Shown: positions 1-7,038 of the stretch, one piece after another
How positions within the stretch are numbered: position 1 is the first letter of the stretch
How the letters are laid out: every line of letters starts with the position of its first letter
From: Acholeplasmataceae bacterium
GTDB lineage: Bacteria; Bacillota_I; Bacilli_A; Acholeplasmatales; Acholeplasmataceae
DNA: 29,069 nt
Assembly (NCBI GenBank): GCA_016934175.1
Contig: JAFGTI010000031.1
Coordinates: 1-29,069 of the forward strand
Direction: 5' to 3'
Position numbers and translations under genes: made by a program
The notes under the pieces: model-generated
What the model was told of the DNA's origin: nothing
Database searches by the model: none
Seen by the model: only the letters and a program-made list of their open reading frames with translations

Positions 1-240
1 AATAGATTACAGATACATAAAACCAATGCTTCAAAAGTTAATGATTTATTAGAAAATAAAGAACAACATTTCAGAATTTTTGCTGATAAATATGAGCAAA
101 AATCACTAAAAATCCCTGATAAGAAAATGCAAATTACGTTTGCTGATATGGGATTTATGCATCTCAAAGGGCCACTTAATCTTAAAATTGTTTACCCCAA
201 AGGGATGCACTTAAGTATAGTGGAGGCGATGTTTGAATGA
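1..240 (+). CDS. yqeH: YqeH-like ribosome-assembly GTPase, C-terminal fragment
   Basis: This is a 5'-truncated gene: 79 sense codons are open from base 1 and end in TGA at 238-240. The visible tail has an RLQIHKT segment near the start and a final beta-rich stretch with FADMGFMHL followed by VYPKGMHLSI. This resembles the C-terminal domain of YqeH (helix with H-R/K-T, then an 'isGLGW' strand and a 'PKGV' strand). YqeH is a circularly permuted GTPase needed for 30S subunit biogenesis; its GTPase domain lies outside the window. The stop overlaps the yqeK start as ATGA, so the two are translationally coupled. In Bacillus, aroE, yqeI and nadD lie between yqeH and yqeK; here they do not. The assignment rests on recalled motif resemblance plus synteny. 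Confidence 0.72.
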   Translation, partial: NRLQIHKTNASKVNDLLENKEQHFRIFADKYEQKSLKIPDKKMQITFADMGFMHLKGPLNLKIVYPKGMHLSIVEAMFE

Positions 241-809
241 TTGCTGAAGTTAGAAGAAGAGTTGAAGATAAATTAAAAGCTTACCCTAATAGATTACAAC
301 ATGTAATTGGTGTTTACGAAACAGCTTTGAAACTTGCGAAAATTTATGATGTTGATGAAAAAAAAGTTTCATTAGCAGCGCTATATCATGATTATGCTAA
401 ATATGATTCAATTGAACAGCAGATTGAACTGCTTGATTTAGAGACCATTAAAGATTATATCGAGACACCAGTGATTTATCATGCATTTGCTGGAGCTGCT
501 CAACTTGAGATGGACTTTGATATTCACGATCAAGATGTATTAAATGCCATTCGTTATCATGTTTGGGGTAGAATAGGGATGTCTAAGTTAGAGCAAATTA
601 TATTAATTAGCGATAGTTGTGAACCTTATAGAAAATTTGATGATGCCAAATATATTTTAGATTTGGCAAAGAAGAACTTGAATCAAGCAACTGAAGTTGT
701 GATGAAAGCAAGTATTGATTATTTAAGAACAAAAGAAATGATTCCAGCAGATAAACAAATCGAAGTATACACTTACTATATGGAGGTAAACCGTGGAAAA
801 ACTGAATAA
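237..809 (+). CDS. yqeK: YqeK-family HD-domain hydrolase (diadenosine tetraphosphatase type)
   Basis: This 190-aa HD-superfamily metal-dependent phosphohydrolase has the family residues in order: H22 (RLQH), H51-D52 in LYHDYAK, H82 in IYHAFAG, H108 in IRYHVWG, and an ISDSCEP segment near 125 that matches the usual 'IAD.iEP'. Characterised YqeK proteins hydrolyse Ap4A symmetrically to two ADP, so a role in clearing this stress dinucleotide is inferred from family. Length is normal. The ATG overlaps the yqeH stop, with GGAGG at 222-226 ten bases upstream. The 3' end overlaps rsfS by 17 bp. Some mollicutes fuse this domain to NadD; here it stands alone. Confidence 0.9.
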   Translation: MIAEVRRRVEDKLKAYPNRLQHVIGVYETALKLAKIYDVDEKKVSLAALYHDYAKYDSIEQQIELLDLETIKDYIETPVIYHAFAGAAQLEMDFDIHDQDVLNAIRYHVWGRIGMSKLEQIILISDSCEPYRKFDDAKYILDLAKKNLNQATEVVMKASIDYLRTKEMIPADKQIEVYTYYMEVNRGKTE

Positions 810-1107
810 AATAATTGGAGCACTTGAAGATTTAAAAGTAAAAGATTTAAAAGTATATGATTTTAATCAAACATCACCATTTTATGACTATTTTGTTATA
901 GCAACAACAAACGAAAGACAGGCTAATGCTGCTATTAATCATATCAAGAAAGCTTTACTAGCTGAAGATGTGAAACATATTGAAGGCAAAGGTGGAACTT
1001 GGGTATTGATTGATTGTGGCGATGTTATCGTTCATTTATTTCAAGAAGAAGATCGTAAATATTATGGGTTCGATCAACGTTTGATTGGCGTTAAAAGGAT
1101 AAAATAA
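793..1107 (+). CDS. rsfS: Ribosomal silencing factor RsfS
   Basis: This 104-aa RsfS/Iojap (DUF143) protein binds uL14 on the 50S subunit and blocks subunit joining during starvation. Visible family features are the KVYDFNQTSPFYDYFVIAT strand-turn near the start, NERQ at about 40-43, GTWVLIDCGDVIVHLF in the middle, and EEDRKYYGFD near the end. The start is GTG at 793 with GGAGG at 782-786, six bases upstream, and it lies inside the yqeK 3' end. The stop TAA shares a base with the next ATG (TAATG). Order yqeK-rsfS-yqeM is the conserved comE-region order. Confidence 0.93.
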   Translation: MEKLNKIIGALEDLKVKDLKVYDFNQTSPFYDYFVIATTNERQANAAINHIKKALLAEDVKHIEGKGGTWVLIDCGDVIVHLFQEEDRKYYGFDQRLIGVKRIK

Positions 1108-1748
1108 TGTTTGCTCGTGCTTATGATCTTTTAATGGCTGATGTTGATTATGACAAAATTTATAAATGGTTAAAACCTTATATTCATAAAGATAAGATGA
1201 TTCTTGATGCGGGTTGTGGTTCGGGATATTTAATGCTTGAATTATTAAGAAATGGATACCAAGTTATGGGCATTGATATTGATACTAAAATGCTTTCAGT
1301 AGCAAATGATAAACTTGTGTCAAATCATTTCAAACCAATGCTTTATGAACATGATTTGAGAGACTCACTTGGGATAAAGGTCGATGTTGTTTTGGCAATG
1401 TTTGATGTAATCAATTATTTTAAAGGAATTCGTTCAGTTTTCAAGAATATATATCAAAGTCTAAATGATGGAGGAATTTTTGTTTTTGATGTGTATAAAG
1501 ATGAAATTGTTGCTGCATATGATCAATATACTGAAATTGATGATGAACCATTTCACTACGAATGGCATATTGCGACTAAAAAGAATCAGTTGATTCATTC
1601 GATTACAATTGGCAAGAAAACTGAAATCATTAAACAATTTGTATATCCTGTGTCATATTATGAGAATATATTAAAAACTTTAGGATTTCTTGTTGAAATC
1701 AAAGAAGGTATAGATTCAAGAAAATTATATGTAATCGCCTACAAATAG
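1107..1748 (+). CDS. yqeM: YqeM-like class I SAM-dependent methyltransferase
   Basis: This 213-aa protein has a Rossmann methyltransferase core. Motif I is ILDAGCGSGY at 32-41 (SAM-binding D34, G36, G38, G40). The acidic end of strand 2 is D57 in GIDID, and AMFDVINYF near 95-103 is the characteristic YqeM-family motif. C-terminal beta strands follow (YVIAYK end). The substrate is not known for this family. It follows rsfS with a one-base overlap, so it is in the same operon. An intrinsic terminator overlaps its last codons, which closes the yqeH-yqeK-rsfS-yqeM unit before comEA. Confidence 0.85.
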   Translation: MFARAYDLLMADVDYDKIYKWLKPYIHKDKMILDAGCGSGYLMLELLRNGYQVMGIDIDTKMLSVANDKLVSNHFKPMLYEHDLRDSLGIKVDVVLAMFDVINYFKGIRSVFKNIYQSLNDGGIFVFDVYKDEIVAAYDQYTEIDDEPFHYEWHIATKKNQLIHSITIGKKTEIIKQFVYPVSYYENILKTLGFLVEIKEGIDSRKLYVIAYK

Positions 1749-1760
1749 GCGATTTTTTTT
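1733..1760 (+). terminator. Intrinsic terminator overlapping the yqeM stop
   Basis: The perfect 8-bp stem AATCGCCT (1733-1740) / AGGCGATT (1747-1754) has a six-base loop and runs into eight T residues (1753-1760). The stem contains the last codons and stop of yqeM. It separates the yqe unit from comEA. Confidence 0.88.
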
Positions 1761-1809
1761 ATTTAAAGAAATTATTTAATATTCCTCTACTATAGAGTGG
1801 AGGTGGATT

Positions 1810-2319
1810 ATGAAACAAGCATTAACAATTACGCTTATTATGATGATATTTGGTTGGTTTTGGCTATATCCAAGAAAAACTGAACTTGATCAAGTTGACT
1901 TAGCTGCTTTACCAGCTACTTATGTAGAAATAAAAATTGAAGGTGCAGTTGTTTTTCCTGGAACCTATCACTTTTTTGATTTAATTAGTGTTGAAAAAGC
2001 TTTAACATATGCAGGGGGACTCACAACTGATGCTGATTTATCTTCCATCAATATGTCTCTAATTTTGACAAGTAATCAAACTATACGAATAGCATCACTA
2101 GAATCTACCGATGAAGTACCTATCATATTATTAAATGTAAACCGAGCAAGTTTCAGCGAATTGATTAGTATACCTGGATTAACAGAGATAAGAGCAGCTT
2201 CGCTAATTATATATCGCGAACAATACGGAGATTTTAAGCAATTAGATGATTTGATTAATGTCAATAACATCGGAACGGTAACTCTTGAAAAAATTAAACC
2301 CTATCTATCTTTGGGATGA
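1810..2319 (+). CDS. comEA: ComEA, DNA-uptake receptor
   Basis: This 169-aa protein is membrane-anchored by one N-terminal helix (about 3-20). An SLBB-like domain follows (about 36-95, with VEIKIEGAVVFPGTY and ALTYAGGLT). The C-terminal helix-hairpin-helix pair (about 108-169) contains LNVNRASFSELISIPGL and YGDFKQLDDLINV. ComEA binds incoming double-stranded DNA outside the membrane and hands it to ComEC. The RBS is GGAGG at 1799-1803, six bases before ATG. A TACTAT at 1788-1793 could be a -10, but I see no convincing -35. The gene follows a terminator, so its own promoter is expected. The 3' end overlaps comEC by 35 bp. Confidence 0.9.
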   Translation: MKQALTITLIMMIFGWFWLYPRKTELDQVDLAALPATYVEIKIEGAVVFPGTYHFFDLISVEKALTYAGGLTTDADLSSINMSLILTSNQTIRIASLESTDEVPIILLNVNRASFSELISIPGLTEIRAASLIIYREQYGDFKQLDDLINVNNIGTVTLEKIKPYLSLG

Positions 2320-4369
2320 TTACTATATAGAAGGGTTTGCTTTATTTCTTTTGATTCTAGGATGGTTTCATCCCGAAATTTACTTAATATTATTAATCTA
2401 TTTGTATTGGCAAAGAAGGGCAATCAAAATGATTGTTTTTCTTTGTGCAGCAAGTGCATTACTTATACGGTACTATGTGTTTGAAAATCAAGAGGTACCC
2501 TCAAAAGTTTTAGGGAGTGCTTCTGTTATTGATGTAAAACATTTAGAGTATACGGATTTGATAACAATCAAATTTGATCAAATGAAATTTCAAACAAACG
2601 TTAGTCAAAATGAATATCATTTGGGTGATGAAATTGTAATTGACGCAAATGTAAATTTATATAGAGAGCAAACTATTCCTTTTGGATTCAATCAGAAATC
2701 TTATTATTTAGCTAATCATATTAGGGGTTATCTTGATATCAATTCGATTACTTTAGTAGCTCACCACGCTCACATCTATCAATTAAGAGAATCATTGGAT
2801 AATTATATTTCCAATTTTAGCTCTCATGCATATATTAGGGCATTCGTACTTGGTGAAAAAAGTTTTAGCAACGAACAAAGCATGCTTTATCGTGATTTAG
2901 GAGTACTTTATTTATTTACAATATCAGGGCTTCATATATATGGTTTGATGAAGTTAATTAGAAAAATATTTTTTTATTTAAGTCTACCCGAGAGAACTCA
3001 AAATTATTTAACGGTTGCACTGTATTTTATTTTTTTATACCTTAACGCGTTTTCAATGGGTATTCTAAGAATCTTTTTAATATATATTATTGGGAAAATA
3101 ATCAAATTCAAAAAAATAGAAATATCTCATTTAGATTTAATACATATAGTCTTCTTTTTCATGCTATTAATTAACATCCAATGGGTTTATCATCTTGGAT
3201 TCTTGTATACTTTTATCATTTTGAACTTTCTCTATTTAATGAAATTTAGGTATGATTATTACAAGGGTTATTTAAAAAGATTGATTATTATTGGAATCAT
3301 CATCTATGCGATGCTGCCATTTTCTTTAAAAATAACACCATTTTTATTTCTTTTGTTACCCATCATAATTTTTTTATTAACTTCTCCATTTTTTTTGATA
3401 GCGTTAGCTGTATTATTTGTGCCAGAACTAGACCGCTTGTATCTTGATTTGATAAATATTTTTGAACACTTCATGCAAGCAATAGATAATAAAAATATAG
3501 TTTTTAATCTCCACGCTTTACATTTTTATGTCATTATCATTTATTATGCAATTTTAATTTTTATTTTTAGATCACGATCGGTCTTTCTATTTTTAAAAAG
3601 AAATCTTTTTTTGGTTTTTCTTTTTTCTTTTTATCTAATTGAATACAAAATAAGTGATGAGATTAATTTTTATATGATTGATGTTGGTCAAGGAGATTCA
3701 ATGCTCATACAATCTAATGATTGCAATATTGTCATTGATAGCTATAGAAATGTTTTACCTTTAATTCGTGATTTAGGAATATACCATTTGGATTATTTAA
3801 TTCTTACACATAGTGATAATGATCACACTGAGGAAGCACAAAATATAATTGATCATATCAATATTTCTCATATTATTGTAAATCCATACAACTCTTATCC
3901 AATCCAATCAAACAAAATTTCAAGTATGAAATCCGGGGACCAAATTCATTGTGGTCAATTGGATATAAATTTTTTAGGTCCAATTAGAAAATACGATGAT
4001 ACAAATAATAACTCACTCGTCTTTAAAATTGAATTTGGTTCTAAAGTGTTTCTTTTCACGGGAGATATTGAAGATGAAGCAGAACAAGATTTGATTCAGA
4101 AATATGGATTATTTCTAAAAAGTGATGTATTGAAAGTGGCACATCATGGATCCAATACTTCGTCAAGCGAGGCATTTATTCACTATGTGAATCCAAGTGT
4201 ATCTTTAATATCAGTTGGAGATAATAACCGATTTGGATTTCCTAATGATGAGGTGATCACTAGGTTAGTGACGAAACAAATTATTATTTATCGTACTGAT
4301 AATCAAGGAACGATTCAATATTCATTTCGGCAAAAGAAAGAAAAGTGGGTGATGTATCTACCATTTTAA
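2285..4369 (+). CDS. comEC: ComEC/Rec2 DNA-uptake channel with metallo-beta-lactamase domain
   Basis: This polytopic 694-aa protein forms the channel that imports single-stranded DNA. N-terminal membrane helices (about 15-65) are followed by a soluble OB-like stretch. The competence domain then begins with AFVLGEKSF and the hallmark LYLFTISGLHIYG (about 208-220), with many transmembrane helices to about 455. The C-terminal metallo-beta-lactamase-like domain has MIDVGQGDSMLIQ, THSDNDH, FTGDIEDEAE and KVAHHGSNTSS. Two motifs deviate: the usual IDTG reads IDSY, and the terminal GHP reads GFP (NRFGFPNDEV). The apparent start is TTG at 2285, deep in comEA and without a strong Shine-Dalgarno; no ATG is available nearby in frame, so the exact N-terminus is uncertain. 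Confidence 0.9.
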   Translation: MKKLNPIYLWDDYYIEGFALFLLILGWFHPEIYLILLIYLYWQRRAIKMIVFLCAASALLIRYYVFENQEVPSKVLGSASVIDVKHLEYTDLITIKFDQMKFQTNVSQNEYHLGDEIVIDANVNLYREQTIPFGFNQKSYYLANHIRGYLDINSITLVAHHAHIYQLRESLDNYISNFSSHAYIRAFVLGEKSFSNEQSMLYRDLGVLYLFTISGLHIYGLMKLIRKIFFYLSLPERTQNYLTVALYFIFLYLNAFSMGILRIFLIYIIGKIIKFKKIEISHLDLIHIVFFFMLLINIQWVYHLGFLYTFIILNFLYLMKFRYDYYKGYLKRLIIIGIIIYAMLPFSLKITPFLFLLLPIIIFLLTSPFFLIALAVLFVPELDRLYLDLINIFEHFMQAIDNKNIVFNLHALHFYVIIIYYAILIFIFRSRSVFLFLKRNLFLVFLFSFYLIEYKISDEINFYMIDVGQGDSMLIQSNDCNIVIDSYRNVLPLIRDLGIYHLDYLILTHSDNDHTEEAQNIIDHINISHIIVNPYNSYPIQSNKISSMKSGDQIHCGQLDINFLGPIRKYDDTNNNSLVFKIEFGSKVFLFTGDIEDEAEQDLIQKYGLFLKSDVLKVAHHGSNTSSSEAFIHYVNPSVSLISVGDNNRFGFPNDEVITRLVTKQIIIYRTDNQGTIQYSFRQKKEKWVMYLPF

Positions 4370-4381
4370 CTCGAATTTTAG

Positions 4382-4387
4382 TATAAT
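4382..4387 (+). promoter_or_regulatory. Putative -10 element for holA
   Basis: A perfect TATAAT lies just after the comEC stop, 26 bases before the holA ATG. No good -35 is visible at 16-19 bp, so this is a tentative promoter. Confidence 0.4.
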
Positions 4388-4413
4388 ATAAGTAAACGTC
4401 GGGAGGCATAAAA

Positions 4414-5361
4414 ATGGCCGAATCTATCTATCTGTATTACTCGAACAACGAATTTCTACTTAATCATAAAATTGAAGATAAAATTGCAGAATTTAACGTT
4501 GATCCATTTAATATCATAAAATATGATCTTTTAGAAAATTCCAGTGATGATATTTTAGAGGATTTACAGACAGTTTCTTTTTTTGCTGAAAAGAAAGTGA
4601 TTATCGTTAGAAATCTTAGTGAAATAGAAAAAGAAGGGGAGTCAGTCATTAAAAGCTGGATTTCATACTTAGAGAAACCAAATCCTGATGTTATTTTATT
4701 AATTGCACAAAACGAACTTTTACCGGAATCATCAGCTCTAGGATCAGCATTATTTAAATTTGCATTTATTGAAAAGATAAAGGAAATGGATAAAAAGGAT
4801 TATCCTGATTTTGTCCGTAATATGTTTAAAAAATACCAGTATATGATTTCAGATGACGCTGTTGAAGCTCTTTTGGAGAGAACAAATCTTGATTTTACAT
4901 TGATCAATCAAGAAGCTGAGAAATTAATGCTCTTTGCTTACGATACTAAAGAAATCAATGAAAAAGCAGTTTTGCTACTAGTCAGTAGAAATCTTGAAGA
5001 AAATATTTTTGAATTGACCAATGCATTACTCTCAAAAAACCAATCTAAAACCATTGAAATTTTTTATGATCTCATCGCAAGAAATGAAGATCCATTGCGA
5101 ATTTTGAATAATATAGTAGGAAAAGTTAGAGAGTTGATGCATACAAAACTACTTATCGAAAAAGGCTATCGTCAGGAACAAGTTGCTGAACATTTTCATA
5201 TTAAGAGCGGCCGTGCCTACTATTTAGTTAAAAATGCACAATCAATTTCTTTTAGTATCTTAGAAAACCATCTCAAGAAATTATCACAACTTGATTATGA
5301 TATTAAATCAGGAAAAATAGATAAAAAACTTGGCCTTGAACTTTATTTGTTAGGAGCATAA
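4414..5361 (+). CDS. holA: DNA polymerase III subunit delta
   Basis: This 315-aa clamp-loader delta subunit opens the beta sliding clamp for loading. Family layout is visible: an N-terminal YLYYSNNEFLLNHKIEDKI segment, DLLENSS..ILEDLQTVSFFAEKKVIIVRN (about 40-68), the central DYPDFVRNMFKKYQYMIS, and a helical C-terminal collar domain (about 200-315) with EDPLRILNNIV. It sits after comEC as in Bacillus (yqeN). GGGAGG at 4401-4406, seven bases upstream, supports the ATG. It ends one base before the next gene, so they are co-transcribed. Confidence 0.88.
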   Translation: MAESIYLYYSNNEFLLNHKIEDKIAEFNVDPFNIIKYDLLENSSDDILEDLQTVSFFAEKKVIIVRNLSEIEKEGESVIKSWISYLEKPNPDVILLIAQNELLPESSALGSALFKFAFIEKIKEMDKKDYPDFVRNMFKKYQYMISDDAVEALLERTNLDFTLINQEAEKLMLFAYDTKEINEKAVLLLVSRNLEENIFELTNALLSKNQSKTIEIFYDLIARNEDPLRILNNIVGKVRELMHTKLLIEKGYRQEQVAEHFHIKSGRAYYLVKNAQSISFSILENHLKKLSQLDYDIKSGKIDKKLGLELYLLGA

Positions 5362-5362
5362 A

Positions 5363-6019
5363 ATGTTAGATCACGATAAAATATTATTATTTGATTTTGA
5401 AACAACAGGATTATCAGCTGAAAGAGAACAAATTATCGAAATTGGAGCAATATTACTTAAAAAAGATTCTTTAGGTGAATATCAGATAGAGAGTGAATTA
5501 TCTACACTCGTCTTAGCAGATAAACCATTGCCATTTAAAATCATTGAAATTACTCACATTACAGATGAAATGCTTTTACGTGACGGTATTAGTCAAGAGG
5601 AAGCTTTTCATCGCTTTTTATCTATGTATAGTGAAGACACTTTACTCGTTGCATATAATATTCAATTTGATTTATCATTCATGATTCAATTTTTCAAAAA
5701 ATATTGGGATAAAAATTTTCAAATAAAAAATGACATCATGGATGTCATGGCTATTTATAAAGATCGTCATCGCTATCCTCATCGCCTAGATCAAGCTGTT
5801 CAGACATATCAAGTTGAAATCAGTAATACGCACCGTGCACTTGATGATATTAAAGCCACTTATGAAGCTATGAGAAAGATGAATGCCGAACTAGATAATC
5901 TAAGAAAATATGTTAATGTCATTGGATATAATGCCACTTATGGTGTAAATGGCATTAAACTCCCACATGTTAAATATGTGGCTCAAAAGGGTGGATATCG
6001 AGAAATCGAAAGAAGCTAA
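5363..6019 (+). CDS. DEDDh 3'-5' exonuclease (DnaQ/PolC-exonuclease-like)
   Basis: This 218-aa protein carries the three exonuclease motifs. ExoI is LLFDFETTGLS at 8-18 (D11, E13). ExoII is AYNIQFDLSFM near 96-106, with Tyr where many members have His before Asn. ExoIII is THRALDDIKATYEAM near 155-169 (His and Asp present). The family includes DnaQ epsilon, the exonuclease of PolC, and DNA-repair or RNA exonucleases. No polymerase, helicase or UvrC domain is attached; the C-terminal 50 residues are unassigned. AGGAG at 5352-5356 inside the holA end serves the ATG, suggesting translation coupled to the clamp-loader subunit. A replication or repair role is inferred. Its stop overlaps the U-tract of the convergent rpsT terminator. 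Confidence 0.82.
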   Translation: MLDHDKILLFDFETTGLSAEREQIIEIGAILLKKDSLGEYQIESELSTLVLADKPLPFKIIEITHITDEMLLRDGISQEEAFHRFLSMYSEDTLLVAYNIQFDLSFMIQFFKKYWDKNFQIKNDIMDVMAIYKDRHRYPHRLDQAVQTYQVEISNTHRALDDIKATYEAMRKMNAELDNLRKYVNVIGYNATYGVNGIKLPHVKYVAQKGGYREIERS

Positions 6020-6045
6020 AAAAAAGACACATCCTGTGATGCATC
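6018..6045 (-). terminator. Intrinsic terminator of rpsT
   Basis: Read on the - strand just after the rpsT stop, GATGCATC / GATGTGTC forms an 8-bp stem (two G-U pairs) with loop ACAG. The hairpin covers 6045 down to 6026 and is followed by eight T (6025-6018). The T tract lies against the end of the convergent exonuclease gene. Confidence 0.8.
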
Positions 6046-6047
6046 CT

Positions 6048-6308
6048 TTATAGGGTATTGACTAAATTGGCCAATCCAGATTTATGTCTAGCAACGAAGT
6101 TTTTATGAAAGACTCCTTTTGCAAGACCTTTATCTAATTTTTTATGTGCGAAAGACAATGTTAAAAGTGCTTTTTCTTTATCTTTAGCTGCTACGGCTAC
6201 TTCAACAGCTTTAATTGCAGTTTTGACAGATGATTTAAAAGACGCGTTATTCAAACGACGTTTTTCATTGGTTTTATTACGTTTAATTTGTTGTTTAATA
6301 TTTGCCAC
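6048..6308 (-). CDS. rpsT: 30S ribosomal protein bS20
   Basis: This 86-aa basic, helical protein binds 16S rRNA early in 30S assembly. Visible bS20 features are the N-terminal ANIKQQIKRNKTNEKRRLNN, then FKSSVKTAIK and the C-terminal half with AHKKLDKGLAKGVFHKNFVARHKS. The reading frame extends to an ATG at 6323, but that upstream part is the ribosome-binding site itself (GGAGG, - strand, 6320-6316). The real start is therefore GTG at 6308, seven bases downstream, which also gives the usual family N-terminus. bS20 genes elsewhere also use non-ATG starts. It is alone on the - strand with its own promoter and terminator. Confidence 0.95.
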   Translation of the reverse strand: MANIKQQIKRNKTNEKRRLNNASFKSSVKTAIKAVEVAVAAKDKEKALLTLSFAHKKLDKGLAKGVFHKNFVARHKSGLANLVNTL

Positions 6309-6322
6309 AATTTCACCTCCCA

Positions 6323-6332
6323 TATGCGCATA
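6323..6332. repeat. 10-bp perfect palindrome at the rpsT transcription start
   Basis: TATGCGCATA is self-complementary and lies between the rpsT -10 and its Shine-Dalgarno, overlapping the predicted transcription start. It could be an operator or chance; no protein can be assigned. Confidence 0.45.
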
Positions 6333-6335
6333 ACT

Positions 6336-6364
6336 ATTGTATCAAATGCACATTAAAAATGCAA
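6336..6364 (-). promoter_or_regulatory. Sigma-A-type promoter of rpsT
   Basis: On the - strand, -35 TTGCAT (6364-6359) and -10 TACAAT (6341-6336) are separated by exactly 17 bp. A TGA directly before the -10 makes it an extended -10. The predicted transcription start is about 20 bases before the GTG start. Confidence 0.82.
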
Positions 6365-6381
6365 CAGTAAACACATATTTA

Positions 6382-6390
6382 TGGTAAAAT
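6382..6390 (+). promoter_or_regulatory. Extended -10 promoter of pgsA
   Basis: TGGTAAAAT (TGn plus TAAAAT) lies 31 bases before the pgsA ATG in the divergent rpsT-pgsA gap. No good -35 is visible. AAAAGGAAG at 6405-6413 supplies the ribosome-binding site. Confidence 0.55.
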
Positions 6391-6421
6391 AAAGATATAA
6401 AGTTAAAAGGAAGTATATAAA

Positions 6422-6991
6422 ATGACCACAGCTAATAAACTTACAATTTTACGATTATTGATGATTCCGGTAATGATCGTTTTTATTTATCTGAAGTCTT
6501 TACAAAAATCAATTGGATTTCTAGGTTTAGATATTAATCAATTTATATTTGCTGTTTTATTTGTTTTGGCTTCGTTTACTGATCTCTTAGATGGTTATAT
6601 TGCTCGCAAGTATAATCAAATTACTACTTTTGGTAAATTTTTAGATCCTATAGCAGATAAAGTCTTGGTCATGGTAGCTCTCTTATTCTTAATGATGATT
6701 GCTCCAGATAGGGTGCCTTTGTGGGCAGTAATGATTGTTATTATTAGAGAATTTATGGTGACTGGTATTAGATTGATTGCTGTTGAGCGTGGTAAAGTGA
6801 TTGCAGCTTCACCTTATGGTAAGATTAAAACAGCATCTACGATGGTTGCCTTAATCTTAATTTTATTTAATGATTTTGGATTACCAATACTAATTGGCAA
6901 TATTATCTTTTGGATAGCAATAGCATTTACGCTTATTAGTGGTATTGATTATCTATTAAAGAATAAAAAAATTATATTAGAAAGCATTTAA
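6422..6991 (+). CDS. pgsA: CDP-diacylglycerol-glycerol-3-phosphate 3-phosphatidyltransferase
   Basis: This 189-aa integral membrane enzyme makes phosphatidylglycerol phosphate from CDP-diacylglycerol and glycerol-3-phosphate, the committed step to phosphatidylglycerol and cardiolipin. The CDP-alcohol phosphotransferase signature is complete: D54, D57-G58, A61-R62, G71, D75, D79 in TDLLDGYIARKYNQ and GKFLDPIADK. About five or six hydrophobic helices are visible (around 10-25, 40-55, 80-95, 98-118, 135-150, 155-178). It sits directly upstream of recA, as in many Firmicutes, although cinA is absent between them. Confidence 0.93.
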   Translation: MTTANKLTILRLLMIPVMIVFIYLKSLQKSIGFLGLDINQFIFAVLFVLASFTDLLDGYIARKYNQITTFGKFLDPIADKVLVMVALLFLMMIAPDRVPLWAVMIVIIREFMVTGIRLIAVERGKVIAASPYGKIKTASTMVALILILFNDFGLPILIGNIIFWIAIAFTLISGIDYLLKNKKIILESI

Positions 6992-7038
6992 AGTAAAAGT
7001 ATAACTTAAGAACTACTATATTATGGAGGACAGATAAC

